Of a stretch of DNA of 64,000 bases, positions 22,891 to 34,376 are shown piece by piece (the first letter of the stretch is position 1; each line of letters starts with the position of its first letter). The stretch is from contig NC_065917.1 of assembly GCF_905147045.1 (NCBI RefSeq), forward strand, positions 2,248,501-2,312,500, in the 5' to 3' direction. This DNA comes from Nymphalis io. Taxonomy: Eukaryota > Arthropoda > Insecta > Lepidoptera > Nymphalidae. Below the pieces are notes generated by a model that worked only from the letters and a program-made list of their open reading frames with translations, was not told the origin of the DNA and made no database searches. A program made the translations under genes and the position numbers.

Positions 22891-23225
22891 TGATACAATA
22901 CTTTGTATCTGTTTAAATACAATGGTTATTTTGAATAAAATAATCTTATGTACTTATAGTTCATTCACCGTGCATATATATATATATATATTTATTTATT
23001 CGCAAATACAAAATATTTTCATGCCAATTATTTAACATGCAATTATCGTAAGGATTCAAGTCATCCATTTCCCGCCATCAAGAGTATCTGTCAATGTTGT
23101 TGACAGATTAAAAATGTAGACTATTATTGTTTAATATTTTATTTAATTATAATATTGTTCTAAATATCTATACATCAGATTAGATATAACATGTGTTAGA
23201 AATACTTATTTATGTACTTCATTTA

Positions 23226-23290
23226 ATCTTCTTCTTCTGCCTAGCGTTTTCCCGGCCTAGTAGCGCCAGGGTCCGCTGAATATGTACTTC
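23226..23290 (-). repeat. Short retroposed insert in the E2 5' LTR
   Basis: About 50 bp (cttcttcttctgcctagcg...agggtccgct) sits inside the LTR with the flanking sequence tgtacttcatttaat repeated on both sides. The gaa-type tail on the minus strand suggests a 3' end of a LINE or SINE. It is also in the 5' LTRs of E3, E5, E6 and the solo LTR, but in no 3' LTR. Confidence 0.7.
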
Positions 23291-23594
23291 ATTTAATATA
23301 TTTAATAATTACATATTTTTATATTGTATTTGATTTAATAAAAATATAATCGGTTTCAGAACGTCATTAGTATTGTTTGGTAAAAAAAAGTTAAAACAAT
23401 AGTTTTTCAGATATAAAAAACGGAGAACTGAACGATTGTCATCGAATGAACAATATATGATATTCTGTTATAATTTAATTTGAAATATTTCATAAGTTAT
23501 TATATATTAAAGATATTAAAATTAACTCTTAATAAAATTTATTAATTCTACTGGTGTATTTATTATCAGAAGTGGGATAATTTTCTTTTAAACA

Positions 23595-24152
23595 ATGCAT
23601 CGTTCTAAACGATCACGCTCACGATCACGCGGTCTTTCTGAGAAAAGAAGAAGACAATTTGACAAAGACATTAATGGTACTCATAACAATCATCGTATCG
23701 ATTTATGGCTGTCGAAAGTAAATGAGTGTGCAAAAATATACGGGTGGAGTGAATCTCATATTGTACATTTTGCTTTACCTAAATTGTCGGGTAATGCTAA
23801 AATATGGTATAATAGTCAAAAAACTGTTTTGTATAGCTGGTCAGAGTGGCAAACATTACTTCGTAAAGCTTTTCCATCCGAAACTAATTTCGATGTCATT
23901 TTAACAGAAATGCTCGACAAACGAATGAGGGTAGGAGATTGTTTAGACGAGTATATCTATGATAAAAATAATTTATTAAATGCATGTAATATTTTTGGTA
24001 AGAAGGCGGTAGATTGCATTATACACGGTATAGATGATCGTAAAATAAGTGCTGGTACGTCGGCCGCGCGTTTTACAGAGCCTGAAGACTTGTTGAAATT
24101 TCTTAAAGACGTTTGCAAAGAACATGAAGATATTCCAGTAAATATGAAATGA
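23595..24152 (+). CDS. E gag-like protein (185 aa), copy in E2
   Basis: Begins MHRSKRSRSRSRG, an Arg/Ser-rich basic head. A gag core follows, alignable by eye to residues about 60-210 of the G2 protein (KIYGWSESH / DVYGWDNKD, YSWSEWQTLLRKAFP / LTWMEWKDALGTAFP, NACNIFGKKAVDCIIHG / KKCNIIGESAISCIIRG). It ends before any zinc knuckle, protease or RT, so the element is non-autonomous. The start is the ATG 30 bases after the LTR. It is the same length as the E3 copy, with small changes (for example Ile for Lys before WYNSQ). Confidence 0.75.
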   Translation: MHRSKRSRSRSRGLSEKRRRQFDKDINGTHNNHRIDLWLSKVNECAKIYGWSESHIVHFALPKLSGNAKIWYNSQKTVLYSWSEWQTLLRKAFPSETNFDVILTEMLDKRMRVGDCLDEYIYDKNNLLNACNIFGKKAVDCIIHGIDDRKISAGTSAARFTEPEDLLKFLKDVCKEHEDIPVNMK

Positions 24153-24249
24153 TATTAATTGCAAATGGTGTACACTGTAAACAAATTGTAACAGTTTTTA
24201 TACAACTGAAGAGTTTGCTTTGTTACAAAATATTTAACAATTATCAAAA

Positions 24250-25368
24250 GTTGACTGGTCTTCCTTGCCATCAATAATGTTTGACAATATTGTCATCCCT
24301 TATTGCGATTGTGTTAAAAACTTGGGAGTTTTCCTTGATAACACTCTTAGCTGGACTCGCCATGTAAATGAGATCAGCAGGAAGGTGTTTGTTGCGCTGA
24401 GGTCTTTGCGTCGTCTTCGACATTTTCTTCCAATTCCTACTAAAATTATGCTCGCACAGACTCTACTCCTTCCTATCCTTGATTATGCTGACGCAAGATT
24501 TGTTGATTTAACCGAAGACCAATTAACTAAGCTTGAGAGACTTCAAAATACATTTATTCGGTTTATATTTGGATTACGTAAATATGACCACATTTCACAA
24601 TTTCGTTCTCGTCTTAATTGGTTACCCATTCGACTTCGCCGGTATATGCACATCCTGTCTATTCTGTACTGCGTTTTGTCTCACCCTTACCTTAGGGGGT
24701 GTACCCCTTACTTGAAGGAGAAATTTTTATTTTTAGGAAATCCTGGAGAAGTAGTTCGTTCTGTGAAGAGATGGATTTTAAAGGTGCCCGAACATAAGTC
24801 ATCTTTTTATAATAATTCTTTTACAATTCAGGCTATTAAACTCTGGAACGATCTTCCTATAAATATTCGGGAGGCCAAATCTATAAATATTTTTAAAAAA
24901 CTTGTAAAAGATCACATTTTGTCTCAAATGCCTTATCACCAATAATTTCTTTTATTTCAGTATTTCTTGTATTAGTCATCTGCTTTTCTTTTTTCTTTTT
25001 TGTTATGTTTGAGGACTTATCGTTTTATTCGTTGTTGCTGTACACAGTATGTATTTATATCATACTCATATACTTATAATTTTGTATGTACTGATAATAT
25101 AATTTATTTATGGATATATTTATAATATGTGTATTTTATATTTACATTTAATAATTGGTTTTGTTTTAATTAAATATTAATATTATTTTATTCATACCAC
25201 CACCTACCCCATATCCTATCTGTAATTACTTACACCTTTGGTTGCCTGGAAGAGATCGCTATGCAGCGATAAGGTCGCCATAATTGTACATTTATTTAGG
25301 CAGTATACATGCTTTGTATTTTTCTCTTTGTGGTGTGATGTGCAATAAAAGTATTAAAGTAAAGTAAC
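24250..25368 (+). pseudogene. LINE fragment inside E2
   Basis: A 226-codon frame (24265-24945) encodes only the region after the RT core, from VKNLGVFLDNTLSW to IKLWNDLPINIREAKS, then the 3' UTR. It includes a local insertion near 24690 (ccttagggggtgt) absent from other copies. It lacks the YADD core and cannot act as RT. Confidence 0.8.
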
Positions 25369-26737
25369 TTTTATATTTTAACATGAAAATATGCATCATA
25401 ACAAAATGTGATTGTGAATTACATAATTAGAGTTGAAATTTTAAAATTATATTTTTGAAATTTGAAAATAAATTAGTTAGATAGAGGAATATAGAAAATA
25501 TGAATATTAAAAAAAAAGTAAGATGATTGATGTAAAGATGAATTATTTGTTGTTGGGAAGTTTCACACGGTCACACTGGTGATGACGGGTGAAATGCCAA
25601 CAAGATAAATAAGAACTGAGTTTGGTTGGGAAGTCTCACACGGTCACAATATTATGTGATGAGGGGTGAGGTGCTAACCTCATGATTGTGGAAGTCGACT
25701 AATATATCGTGGTTGGGAAGTCTCACACGGTCACAGTAAGTGATGAGGTGATGATGAGGTGCTAACCTGTGTAGTCAATGCTCGCATAATCATTAACGAG
25801 GGGTGTATTGCCAAGTTATCAATAGTGGAGGTGGAGTAAGTTTGAGGACAAACTTAATAGTCAGAATGGCCGAATGTTAGAAATACTTATGTATTTCATT
25901 TAATTTATTTAATAATTACATATTTCTATATTGTATTTGATTTAATAAAAATATAATCGGTTTCAGAACGTCATTGGTATTGTTTGGTAAAAAAAAGTTA
26001 AAACAATAGTTTTTCCCGCGCAGATATAAAAAACGGAGACTTGAACGATTGTCATCGAATTAACAATTGTTATCAATTAATACTTCCGGTCCTACATATA
26101 CGGCTAGTTCGGGTACATCTTGATGATTATTTATAAGTATAGAACTTCTGTTTAACAATTTAATTAGAAATTTCATAATCAAATAAATAGTTGATTCATA
26201 TTTGTTTATACTTGGAACATTTTATTATATATTATTCTATTTATTAATGGCGCCTTCTGCTTGTCAGCTTCCGGCGCAATTAATAAATAGTGCTTATTGT
26301 TTATTTATATTTTCTCAAATTATGTCGATTAATCAATGCTATAATAATTTTGTTTTATTATGTATAATGTAAGGATTAAGCTACTAGAATCTTATTTTAC
26401 TGATCTAGCTAGGTTATCTGCTGCTTATCAACTTCCGGTGTAATATATTAATCTTTAATATTTAATGTTACATAATCCTGTATTATTAAATAATATTTGT
26501 CCGTAAATAATCATTAGAATAATTAAGATAAACAATGTTTAATATTATCTTTTAAGTTTGTAAATTTAGTATTAAATTAGGTCAAGATGTTTTTGTATAA
26601 ATACCGCCAGTTTTAAATATATCGGGCATTGGTATTGTAACCGTTGTAACGAGCATTACAAGTGTTTTCTTATATAACGTATCGTCATTTTCGCCGCCAC
26701 CCTGGTAATCCACCTTCTATACTTCAGAAGTGGGATA

Positions 26738-28456
26738 ATGTCTGGCCCATATATCGACGGACTTGGTACGAAGAAAAGGAGACGCTGCGAGAACGCTGTA
26801 CTCGACAGCGACGAATCATCAAGTTTTTTTTCTTCATCCGATGACGAAGAGATCTTGGAGAAACACAGGCGATATAAGAAGCGGCGTGTCACCCAAACCG
26901 ATGCGGAGGTTATTCCAACGTTCCGACCGGATGAAAAATCTAGCAACGTCAAGGGATGGTTGCATAAGATCGACCAATTGGGAGACGTGTACGGATGGGA
27001 CAACAAAGATCGACAGTTCATCATGCAGATACGTCTTCGAGGGTCGGCTAGAGACTGGTATGACGATCTGGATGACTATGACCTCACATGGATGGAGTGG
27101 AAGGACGCTTTAGGGACCGCGTTCCCACGTTCTACTGACTTTGTGGATCTACTTGAATCTATGCTTGCTAGAAAGAAAACGAATACGGAAACTATGACAA
27201 AATATTTCCACGAGAAGGTTTCCTTATTAAAAAAATGCAATATCATTGGCGAGTCTGCAATTTCGTGCATAATTCGCGGTCTAACCATGGAAATAAGAGC
27301 CAACGCGAAAGCTTTCCAATGCAGTACACCACAGCAACTATACTACGGATATTTGTCGTCATTGGAAAACTACAGACAAATTGAAGCCAGCCATCCGCGA
27401 CCGACTACCACGTGGCGAAGAGCGGACGCCGTTGCTACAATTGCAAGAGGGAGTGACTTTCAACCGAAGAAATGTTACGCCTGTCGAAGAGAAGGTCATG
27501 AAGCAAAGGACTGCAAGGTGCCACGCTGCGAGGTGTGCCATCGCCCGGGTCACACGTCTGCCAGCTGCTGGCATGCGGCCAGCTCTTCACACCAAAAAGT
27601 AAGTGATGTTTTATTTACAACATACAACATATACATAGATTTGTATAAAAAGGTAGTAGCAATTAATGGTTGTAGTCTCATCGCATACATAGATACGGGC
27701 AGCAAATTAAATATTCTCACTATGGCATATGCTGATAAGCTAAAATTAAAAATTCAGCCGTCCGTTGTTACAATGAGAGGTTTTGGAGGTGCACATTCGA
27801 CCTCTTTGGGAACATCCCACGTGGATGTTCACATAGACAATGTTGTTCTAAGTGGATTCGTAGAATTAACCAATTACGATATAGCTGATATAGATTTAAT
27901 ATACGGACAATCAATGATAAATCAACCTAATATCAGTTTAATTATATCACAAAGTTCTGTTAAATTTATTGGTAGTAGTGATACTTTTAATAGTACTCTT
28001 AGTGATATAAAACTATGTGATACAGACTTTATAACAAAATTTCCAGTGTATTTGAGACACAGTTGTATAATACCACAACAAAGTGCTGCTTTGGTGCAAG
28101 TTTATCTCGATACTAATAGTAATGAAACATATCTTGTGAGTTCTGTATATGTTGAGTTAGGCTGTATGTCCTATGTAATTTTAGGGGGACTTGTAAGGTC
28201 GAAAGATTGCTTTTTAAAAATAATTAATATCGGAAACGAAGTTATTGAATGGCAACCGAATAGACTAATAGCACGCGCGGAAATTGTTACTGATAAACAT
28301 GACAGTTTAGAAAGTTATGAGATTTATAGAACAAAACTTGTGCAGAACAAATATTGTATTGAGAAAAATAAACTGTTATACAAAATATTTATCCATTCTT
28401 TCTATCAATTATCCGATAAAAAAAAATCGAACTACTTTAGGATAGAGATTGTATAA
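26738..28456 (+). CDS. G2 gag-protease polyprotein
   Basis: 572 residues, starting MSGPYIDG shortly after the 5' LTR. A Ser/Asp-rich head is followed by a gag core (about 60-210), then two CCHC zinc knuckles (CYACRREGHEAKDC near 246 and CEVCHRPGHTSASC near 266). Retropepsin AYIDTGSKLNIL lies near 318, and there is a C-terminal domain ending in VIEWQPNRLIARAEIV. It stops at 28456 where a full element would continue into RT; that part is replaced by the minisatellite. The frame is entirely open, so the copy is young or maintained. Confidence 0.88.
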   Translation: MSGPYIDGLGTKKRRRCENAVLDSDESSSFFSSSDDEEILEKHRRYKKRRVTQTDAEVIPTFRPDEKSSNVKGWLHKIDQLGDVYGWDNKDRQFIMQIRLRGSARDWYDDLDDYDLTWMEWKDALGTAFPRSTDFVDLLESMLARKKTNTETMTKYFHEKVSLLKKCNIIGESAISCIIRGLTMEIRANAKAFQCSTPQQLYYGYLSSLENYRQIEASHPRPTTTWRRADAVATIARGSDFQPKKCYACRREGHEAKDCKVPRCEVCHRPGHTSASCWHAASSSHQKVSDVLFTTYNIYIDLYKKVVAINGCSLIAYIDTGSKLNILTMAYADKLKLKIQPSVVTMRGFGGAHSTSLGTSHVDVHIDNVVLSGFVELTNYDIADIDLIYGQSMINQPNISLIISQSSVKFIGSSDTFNSTLSDIKLCDTDFITKFPVYLRHSCIIPQQSAALVQVYLDTNSNETYLVSSVYVELGCMSYVILGGLVRSKDCFLKIINIGNEVIEWQPNRLIARAEIVTDKHDSLESYEIYRTKLVQNKYCIEKNKLLYKIFIHSFYQLSDKKKSNYFRIEIV

Positions 28457-28485
28457 ATTACATTAAATAAAAGCCGGGTGCTGTG

Positions 28486-28980
28486 TAATAAAAAAAAAAA
28501 AGATATATAGGATAAATTGAAGCTGTGTGATGTAGAACAAATAAAAGCTGTGTGATGTAGAACAAATAAAAGCTGTGTGATGTAGGATAAAGTAAAGCTG
28601 TGTGATGTAGGATAAAGTAAAGCTGTGTGATGTAGGACAAATAAAAGCTGTGTGATGTAGGACAAATAAAAGCTGTGTGATGTAGGACAAATAAAAGCTG
28701 TGTGATGTAGGACAAATAAAAGCTGTGTGATGTAGGACAAATAAAAGCTGTGTGATGTAGGACAAATAAAAGCTGTGTGATGTAGGACAAATAAAAGCTG
28801 TGTGATGTAGGACAAATAAAAGCTGTGTGATGTAGGACAAATAAAAGCTGTGTGATGTAGGACAAATTGAAGCTGTGTGATGTAGATCAAATAAAAGCTG
28901 TGTGATATAGGATAAATAAAAACTGTGTGAAGGAGGACCAATAAAAGTTGTGTTATCTAGGATAAATAAAAGTTGTATAC
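28486..28980 (+). repeat. 25-bp minisatellite in G2
   Basis: About 19 tandem copies of a 25-bp unit containing agctgtgtgatgtaggacaa; the central copies are identical and the edge copies diverge. As 25 is not a multiple of 3 and the unit lacks stops on the minus strand, all three minus frames are open for 125-169 codons. These are artefacts of the repeat. Confidence 0.95.
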
Positions 28981-30429
28981 TTAAATTAGATAATACAAGA
29001 TTTAATTACGGCTTAGACATGTCAACTTCAGGTGCCGTACAGCAGCGACAAACCAGGCGCCAATAGCAGCGCTGATCGCCGTGGGACACGGCATACACAG
29101 GATGGCCGAATGTTATCAATTAATACTTCCGGTCCTACATATACGGCTAGTTCGGGTACATCTTGATGATTATTTATAAGTATAGAACTTCTGTTTAACA
29201 ATTTAATTAGAAATTTCATAATCAAATAAATAGTTGATTCATATTTGTTTATACTTGGAACATTTTATTATATATTATTCTATTTATTAATGGCGCCTTC
29301 TGCTTGTCAGCTTCCGGCGCAATTAATAAATAGTGCTTATTGTTTATTTATATTTTCTCAAATTATGTCGATTAATCAATGCTATAATAATTTTGTTTTA
29401 TTATGTATAATGTAAGGATTAAGCTACTAGAATCTTATTTTACTGATCTAGCTAGGTTATCTGCTGCTTATCAACTTCCGGTGTAATATATTAATCTTTA
29501 ATATTTAATGTTACATAATCCTGTATTATTAAATAATATTTGTCCGTAAATAATCATTAGAATAATTAAGATAAACAATGTTTAATATTATCTTTTAAGT
29601 TTGTAAATTTAGTATTAAATTAGGTCAAGATGTTTTTGTATAAATACCGCCAGTTTTAAATATATCGGGCATTGGTATTGTAACCGTTGTAACGAGCATT
29701 ACAAGTGTTTTCTTATATAACGTATCGTCATTTTCGCCGCCACCCTGGTAATCCACCTTCTATACAATATATGATATTCTGTTATAATTAAATTTAAAAT
29801 ATCTCATAAGTTATTATATTAAAGATATTAAAATTAACACGTAATAAAATTTATTAATTCTACTGGTGTATTTATTACATGTGAATAACAGAAAATTGCA
29901 GATAAAATGTTCCTTGAAAACAGGTTGAAGTTTAATGTACCTTTGAAAAAAGGTTAATGTACCTTTTAAAATGATTATTCAATTTTTAATAAATATATAA
30001 TTTATTATATTTAATTATTTACATCGATGCCTTAATATACAAATAGAAATTAAAAATATCTATACAAATAGTGACCGCGTGTAATGGTGGCAAGAAAAAA
30101 ACAACATTTTCCCTTTGAATCGCTATTTGTATCCTCTGGGCAAAAAATGGACCAGTCTGTTTCCAGTAGAGGCAATAAGACGAGGATTGATTAATTAAAT
30201 TGAGCTTAGATAATCTACTTGATTACATCACTTTTTTGACTTCGACTTTGTTTATTTGTATTGTATAAACAAAAAAACACAAAATTAAACGCATTCAATT
30301 TATTACAATAATTGAGTAAAATATATATATCTACGCCATTATTTGTAAATTTAAAGAATTTCAATTGTAAGTAAGAAATATCTACTTATCTACATTTAGC
30401 TAATAATTATCCATTTTGTCGTCTGGTTT

Positions 30430-31942
30430 CTAATCACAGGGCTTTTTGACTTCTGGTTTCTTATGAGAAGGCTTCTTGACGTCTGGTTTTTCAGCACAGT
30501 GGTCTTGTTCCTCATTGTCCGGCTTTTTGTGGTCTGGTTGATTATCATCCGGTTTCTGATCGGCAGGTCCATCTTCGCATGATTGATTTTCATCTGGTTT
30601 TTTACTTTCGTCTTTGCTTTTAATATCTAGTACTAGTTTTTCGAGTAATTTTAAGGTAGGTTCTGTGATAGATAAATAATGATAAATTATTAATGTAATA
30701 TAAGAATTAACCTTAATTATATTTACTGTTAGGTGACTGCAGGCTTTTGCATATAAATAAACATATTCTAGAACATTGAAATTATATATTAAGGCTTTTT
30801 GAAACAACTAATAACATATTGCAATATGTTATTAGTTTTTAAATAATACTCAGCAGCATGGAGGTGCACCTCCATGCTGCTGAGTATTATTGTGTTCAGT
30901 TTAAGAGGCGAGTGAGTCAAAAATGCAAGCAAAAGGGACGTAACATCTTAGTTACCAAAATTGGTGGCGCTGGCGATGTAATAGATAAATATTTCTTACA
31001 GAGCCAATGCTTATGGCCGGTTATGGTTCTTACTGTCGAGTGCCTAACATTTTTAATTAAAAAAGCAATTAAAACAGATATACTTACTTGGATGCGGTGC
31101 AGCAAATACCGCAGCAAGACCCTGAAGCAAGAAATAATTGTATTCGTGACATGATATATCAGAAAGTGATTATGCGACATTGACTGTAATAAATATAACA
31201 TTTAAGGGAGACACGTATCAAAATAGCGTATCATCGCACGTTGGCTTATGACATTTCATGAGTGAGATACAAAGTGAGACAAAATATACGTTTTAATAGC
31301 AGTGGAAATGAGTCGATGATAAATTGTTTAATGAAAATTGAAATCATGGTGCGATCAGTTTAAAGTGTCAATTCTAAAATGGTGATAGGACTTAGTGCCT
31401 ATCTAGGCAGGTATCATCCACTTATCGCATGTTATCTGCTCGAGAGATGGAAATCATTGGAGCTTGTTCCAAATTCAAATCGAATTTGAAAAAAAACTTC
31501 CAACTTTTCTCCCCAAGGGGATAACTATGTCCAGCAATTGTAAATTAATATAAAGTCACGTGACTGCTTAATACTATAATCTAATCCATATGCGTCTACC
31601 TGTATCTGTGTTAGGAATCTGTCAAAACATTTAAAAAGTAAATTATCTATGGCTTCACCCTAATATCTTTGAGTCCCAAGGTACTCATGAGAATTGATGT
31701 GTAAGCATGTGAGCATGTGTACCGATATCACGCACATATTAACGCACTTACAATAACAAATCTCACGCTGACGTCATCTGACGCTCGAAGTTTCAGCTAG
31801 GTAGGATATTTAACCATCAAAAATATTAAAACAATCACTACGTTTCACACTAACATGACATATTATCACGAAAGAAACGTAATTAGCTATTTAAATAATA
31901 ATTTTTACTTACAAACAGTACAAGAAGTATCGAGAGCTTCAT
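30430..31942 (-). CDS. Gene copy 3: predicted secreted Lys/Pro/Asp-rich protein, three exons
   Basis: Exons 31942-31913, 31121-31088 and 30662-30430, with introns of 791 and 425 bp. The protein is identical to the other copies and the exon 3 alleles are B-type. Intron 2 is about 45 bp longer than in the other copies because of an inverted duplication that forms two perfect palindromes (30808-30835 and 30842-30891). Splice sites are unaffected. AATAAA is at 30304-30299. Confidence 0.8.
30808..30891. repeat. Two adjacent perfect palindromes in intron 2 of gene 3
   Basis: 30808-30835 (28 bp, ctaataacatattg and its complement) and 30842-30891 (50 bp, 25-bp arms meeting at gtgcac). Other units have a single unfolded copy of these bases, so this is an inverted duplication from template switching. 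Confidence 0.95.
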
Positions 31943-31975
31943 CTTGGTGATAAATAAAGCGAAGACGTTTTCGAT

Positions 31976-32008
31976 AATGATAGAAGTGCATTTGCAGTAG
32001 TTTTTATA
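31976..32008 (-). promoter_or_regulatory. TATA box and initiator of gene copy 3
   Basis: TATAAAAA at 32008-32001 and TCATT at 31980-31976, with the start at about 31978. Confidence 0.65.
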
Positions 32009-32206
32009 TGAAAGTTTTTAAGCCGTTTCTAAATTGTGTAAATATATATGACGTTTTTCTTTTAGAGCTCCACAAGTTCTTAAAGAAAACCCATAGAAGA
32101 CTAATCTATTCCAATCGAAGAAGGTCTAAAGACAAACAACATTGATCACTGGTCGAGATCATGAATAATCTTGAATATGATATTCATACTACCTTCTATT
32201 AATTCT

Positions 32207-33178
32207 ACTGGTGGTAGAGCTTTGTGCAAGCTCTCGTCTGGGTAGGTACCATCCGGGGTGCATGTCAGTCACCTCCACGTGGTGCACCCTGGGCAACGGG
32301 GTCGACCAGCAATCCGATGTTTTTTCCGGATTGCTTGTCGACCGCGGCTGAGACTGACGCGGCGGAAGTGTCGCGGGCCGCTTCTGGTACTTCTCTGTTG
32401 CGCAGTGTGGACCAGCGAGCGGCTTCGTGGCAAATAGGAGGACTCCGGGGTTCTTATGGGCCGCCGGAGAGAGAGAGGAGGAGTTGGTCTCCGGGGTCCT
32501 TTCGGGCTGCCGGAGTCAGGAGGAGGTAGTAGTAGGAGGAGGGAGAGGCGGGTTCGCCCAGTTTCAGTGTCGATGCTGGGTGGACGGACTTCGGTCACCG
32601 TCTTCTCAAACTCGTTTCCCCATCCAGGCGTCAGCCTGTTGTGGGACCGAGGGCTTTGCCTTCACCGGCCGGGCCAAGAGGAGACAACCTCAATAAAAAA
32701 CAACAGGTGGGTCACTCACCCAAAGCGACGGCCGCAGGCTGGGTCGCGGTGGTGAGCTAACGCGTTCCCGTAACCCCGCCACCATGCGGTGAGACGGAAA
32801 CGAGGAGGTTTTAGTGGGTAGGACGATGCTGATGACCTTCTACCCCGTGAGTCCTACATACCCGTCCCGGTCGTGTCCGGGCGGGAGGCGTAAATGCCTT
32901 TCCTCCTCGAAAAAAAAAGGGTAGGTACCATTCACTCATTAGATATTCTACCACAAAAAAGCAGTATTTTGGGTATTGTTGTGTTCCGTTTTGAAGGGTG
33001 AGCTAGTGTAATTACAGGCACAAGGGACATAACATCTTATTTCCCAAGGTTGGTGGCGCATTGGTGATGTAAGCGATGGTTAACATTTATTATAATTCAA
33101 ATATCTATGAGCGTTGGTGACCACTTACCATCAGGTGGCCCATATGCTCGTTCGCCTCCATATTCTAATAAAAAAAAA
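32207..33178 (+). mobile_element. Metulj-type SINE with GC-rich insert (U3)
   Basis: GC-rich retroposon 32253-32918 between gggtaggtaccat copies at 32240-32252 and 32919-32931. Confidence 0.8.
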
Positions 33179-34376
33179 TTAAATCATTGTGGATTTGAAA
33201 AAAAAATTACGTTTTGAATATTTCTGACACGCAAATATCAATATCGTTAAATTTAAAAATTTCCATTTCCTTAAAATTTAAAAACACTAACATAAGTACA
33301 TACTTTATATTCATTGATTTAATTAAATTATGTATTACTTATCTATATAAGTATGTATTTACAAAAGAAAAGTAGTGTATGTAGTATATCAGTTGTCTGG
33401 TTTCCATAGTACGAGCTCTGCTTAGCTTGGGATCAGATGGCCGTGTGTGAATGATGTCCCAGGATATTATTATCGATTTGATGGATTTATTTGTATATGT
33501 ATATATAACGATTTTAATCATTATCACAGAACCACACAATATTAATTGTCTCTGTCTTCATATTTATTTTTGATGCATTCTTATATGAGTCACAATGAAA
33601 TAGCGGTGTATATATCGTTCATTATATAACTAAGCCATTTACCTTTCGTTAAATAAACATATCAAACAATACTTTGTATCTGTTTAAATATAACGGTTAT
33701 TTTGAATAAAATAATCTTATGTACTTATATTTCATTTATATTATAATTCATTCACCGTGCACATATATATGTTTATTCGCAATCACAAAATATTTTCATG
33801 CCAATTATTTAACATGCAATTATCGTAAGGATTCAAGTCATCCATTTCCCGCCATCAAGAGTATCTGTCAATGTTGTCGACAGATTAAAAATGAAGACAA
33901 TTATTGTTTAATATTTTATTTAATTATAATATTGTTCTAAATATCTATACATCAGATTAGATATAACATGTGTTAGAAATACTTATTCATGTACTTCATT
34001 TAATCTTCTTCTTCTGCCTAGCGTTTTCCCGGCCTAGTAGCGCCAGGGTCCGCTAAATATGTACTTCATTTAATATATTTAATAATTACATATTTTTATA
34101 TTGTATTTGATTTAATAAAAATATAATCGGTTTCAGAACGTCATTAGTATTGTTTGGTAAAAAAAGTTAAAACAATAGTTTTTCCCGCGCAGATATAAAA
34201 AACGGAGAACTGAACGATTGTCATCGAATTAACAATATATGATATTCTGTTATAATTTAATTTGAAATATTTCATAAGTTATTATATATTAAAGATATTA
34301 AAATTAACTCGTAATAAAATTTATTAATTCTACTGGTGTATTTATTATCAGAAGTGGGATAATTTTCTTTTAAACA

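Larger units (their letters stand above)
15822..22893 (-). mobile_element. LINE B, Jockey/CR1 group, split by a Gypsy element
   Basis: The 3' UTR lies at 15822-16028 and the coding part at 21380-22893, both on the minus strand. The outer edges repeat acaata: unit sequence reads aaacaata before it and gatacaata after it, whereas other units have one uninterrupted aaacaatacttt. The 3' UTR holds the same gttgcctggaagagatcgc motif as the LINE fragment in E, so the two are related. The Gypsy element sits in the 3' UTR with gata on both sides. Confidence 0.82.
11714..23193 (+). repeat. Tandem unit copy U2, split by LINE B
   Basis: Unit sequence at 11714-15821 and again at 22894-23193, with LINE B and its nested Gypsy element between. 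It carries the B-type markers shared with U3 and U6, including the ttaatgtacctttgaaaaaagg variant near 11770. It uniquely holds a tRNA-derived SINE. No gene is seen in 11714-12140 or 14976-15302. Confidence 0.88.
26068..29764 (+). mobile_element. G2: gag-protease LTR element inserted in the E2 3' LTR
   Basis: Two LTRs of 654 bp (26068-26721 and 29111-29764) begin TGTTATC and end about CTATA, and look near-identical. The E LTR resumes with a 4-5 bp duplication (acaat or caat). Contents: tcagaagtgggataat, a gag-protease ORF, a 25-bp minisatellite, then gatggccgaa before the 3' LTR. No RT, RNase H or integrase is present, so it depends on a partner element. Confidence 0.88.
23194..29876 (+). mobile_element. 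Element E2 (gag-only LTR element), 3' LTR split by G2
   Basis: 5' LTR 23194-23565, gag, LINE fragment, repeat block, and a 3' LTR that starts at 25875, is interrupted at 26067 and resumes at about 29765, ending at 29876. The acatg target duplication is at 23189-23193 and 29877-29881. LTRs begin TGTTAG and end about TTATTA. Just inside the 5' LTR is tcagaagtgggataat, and just before the 3' LTR atggccgaa; G2 has both motifs. Confidence 0.85.
29877..33970 (+). repeat. Tandem unit copy U3
   Basis: 4094 bp with no large later insertion. B-type markers, very close to U6: both have tgtacttatatttcatttat near 33719/56880, which other units lack. Gene 3 is on the minus strand. 33179-33970 is AT-rich with no convincing gene; a conserved 66-codon minus ORF there shows no domain or start context. 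Confidence 0.9.

Noticed and set aside
24265..24945. 223-226 codon ORF in E copies as a domesticated host gene
   Set aside because: It is the post-RT tail of a LINE with its own 3' UTR, broken in E1 and E3, so selection for function is not supported.
28432..28941. Long minus ORFs of 125-169 codons in three frames
   Set aside because: Produced by the 25-bp minisatellite, which lacks stops in that direction.
30430..30807. 125-codon single-exon reading of gene 3 starting MFQKALIYNF
   Set aside because: The extra N-terminal part is intron 2 and SINE flank; the splice acceptor and upstream exons give a better-supported start.
33339..33539. 66-codon minus ORF near the right end of each unit
   Set aside because: Low complexity, length conserved only because the units are recent copies; no signal peptide, splice or promoter context that I could support.
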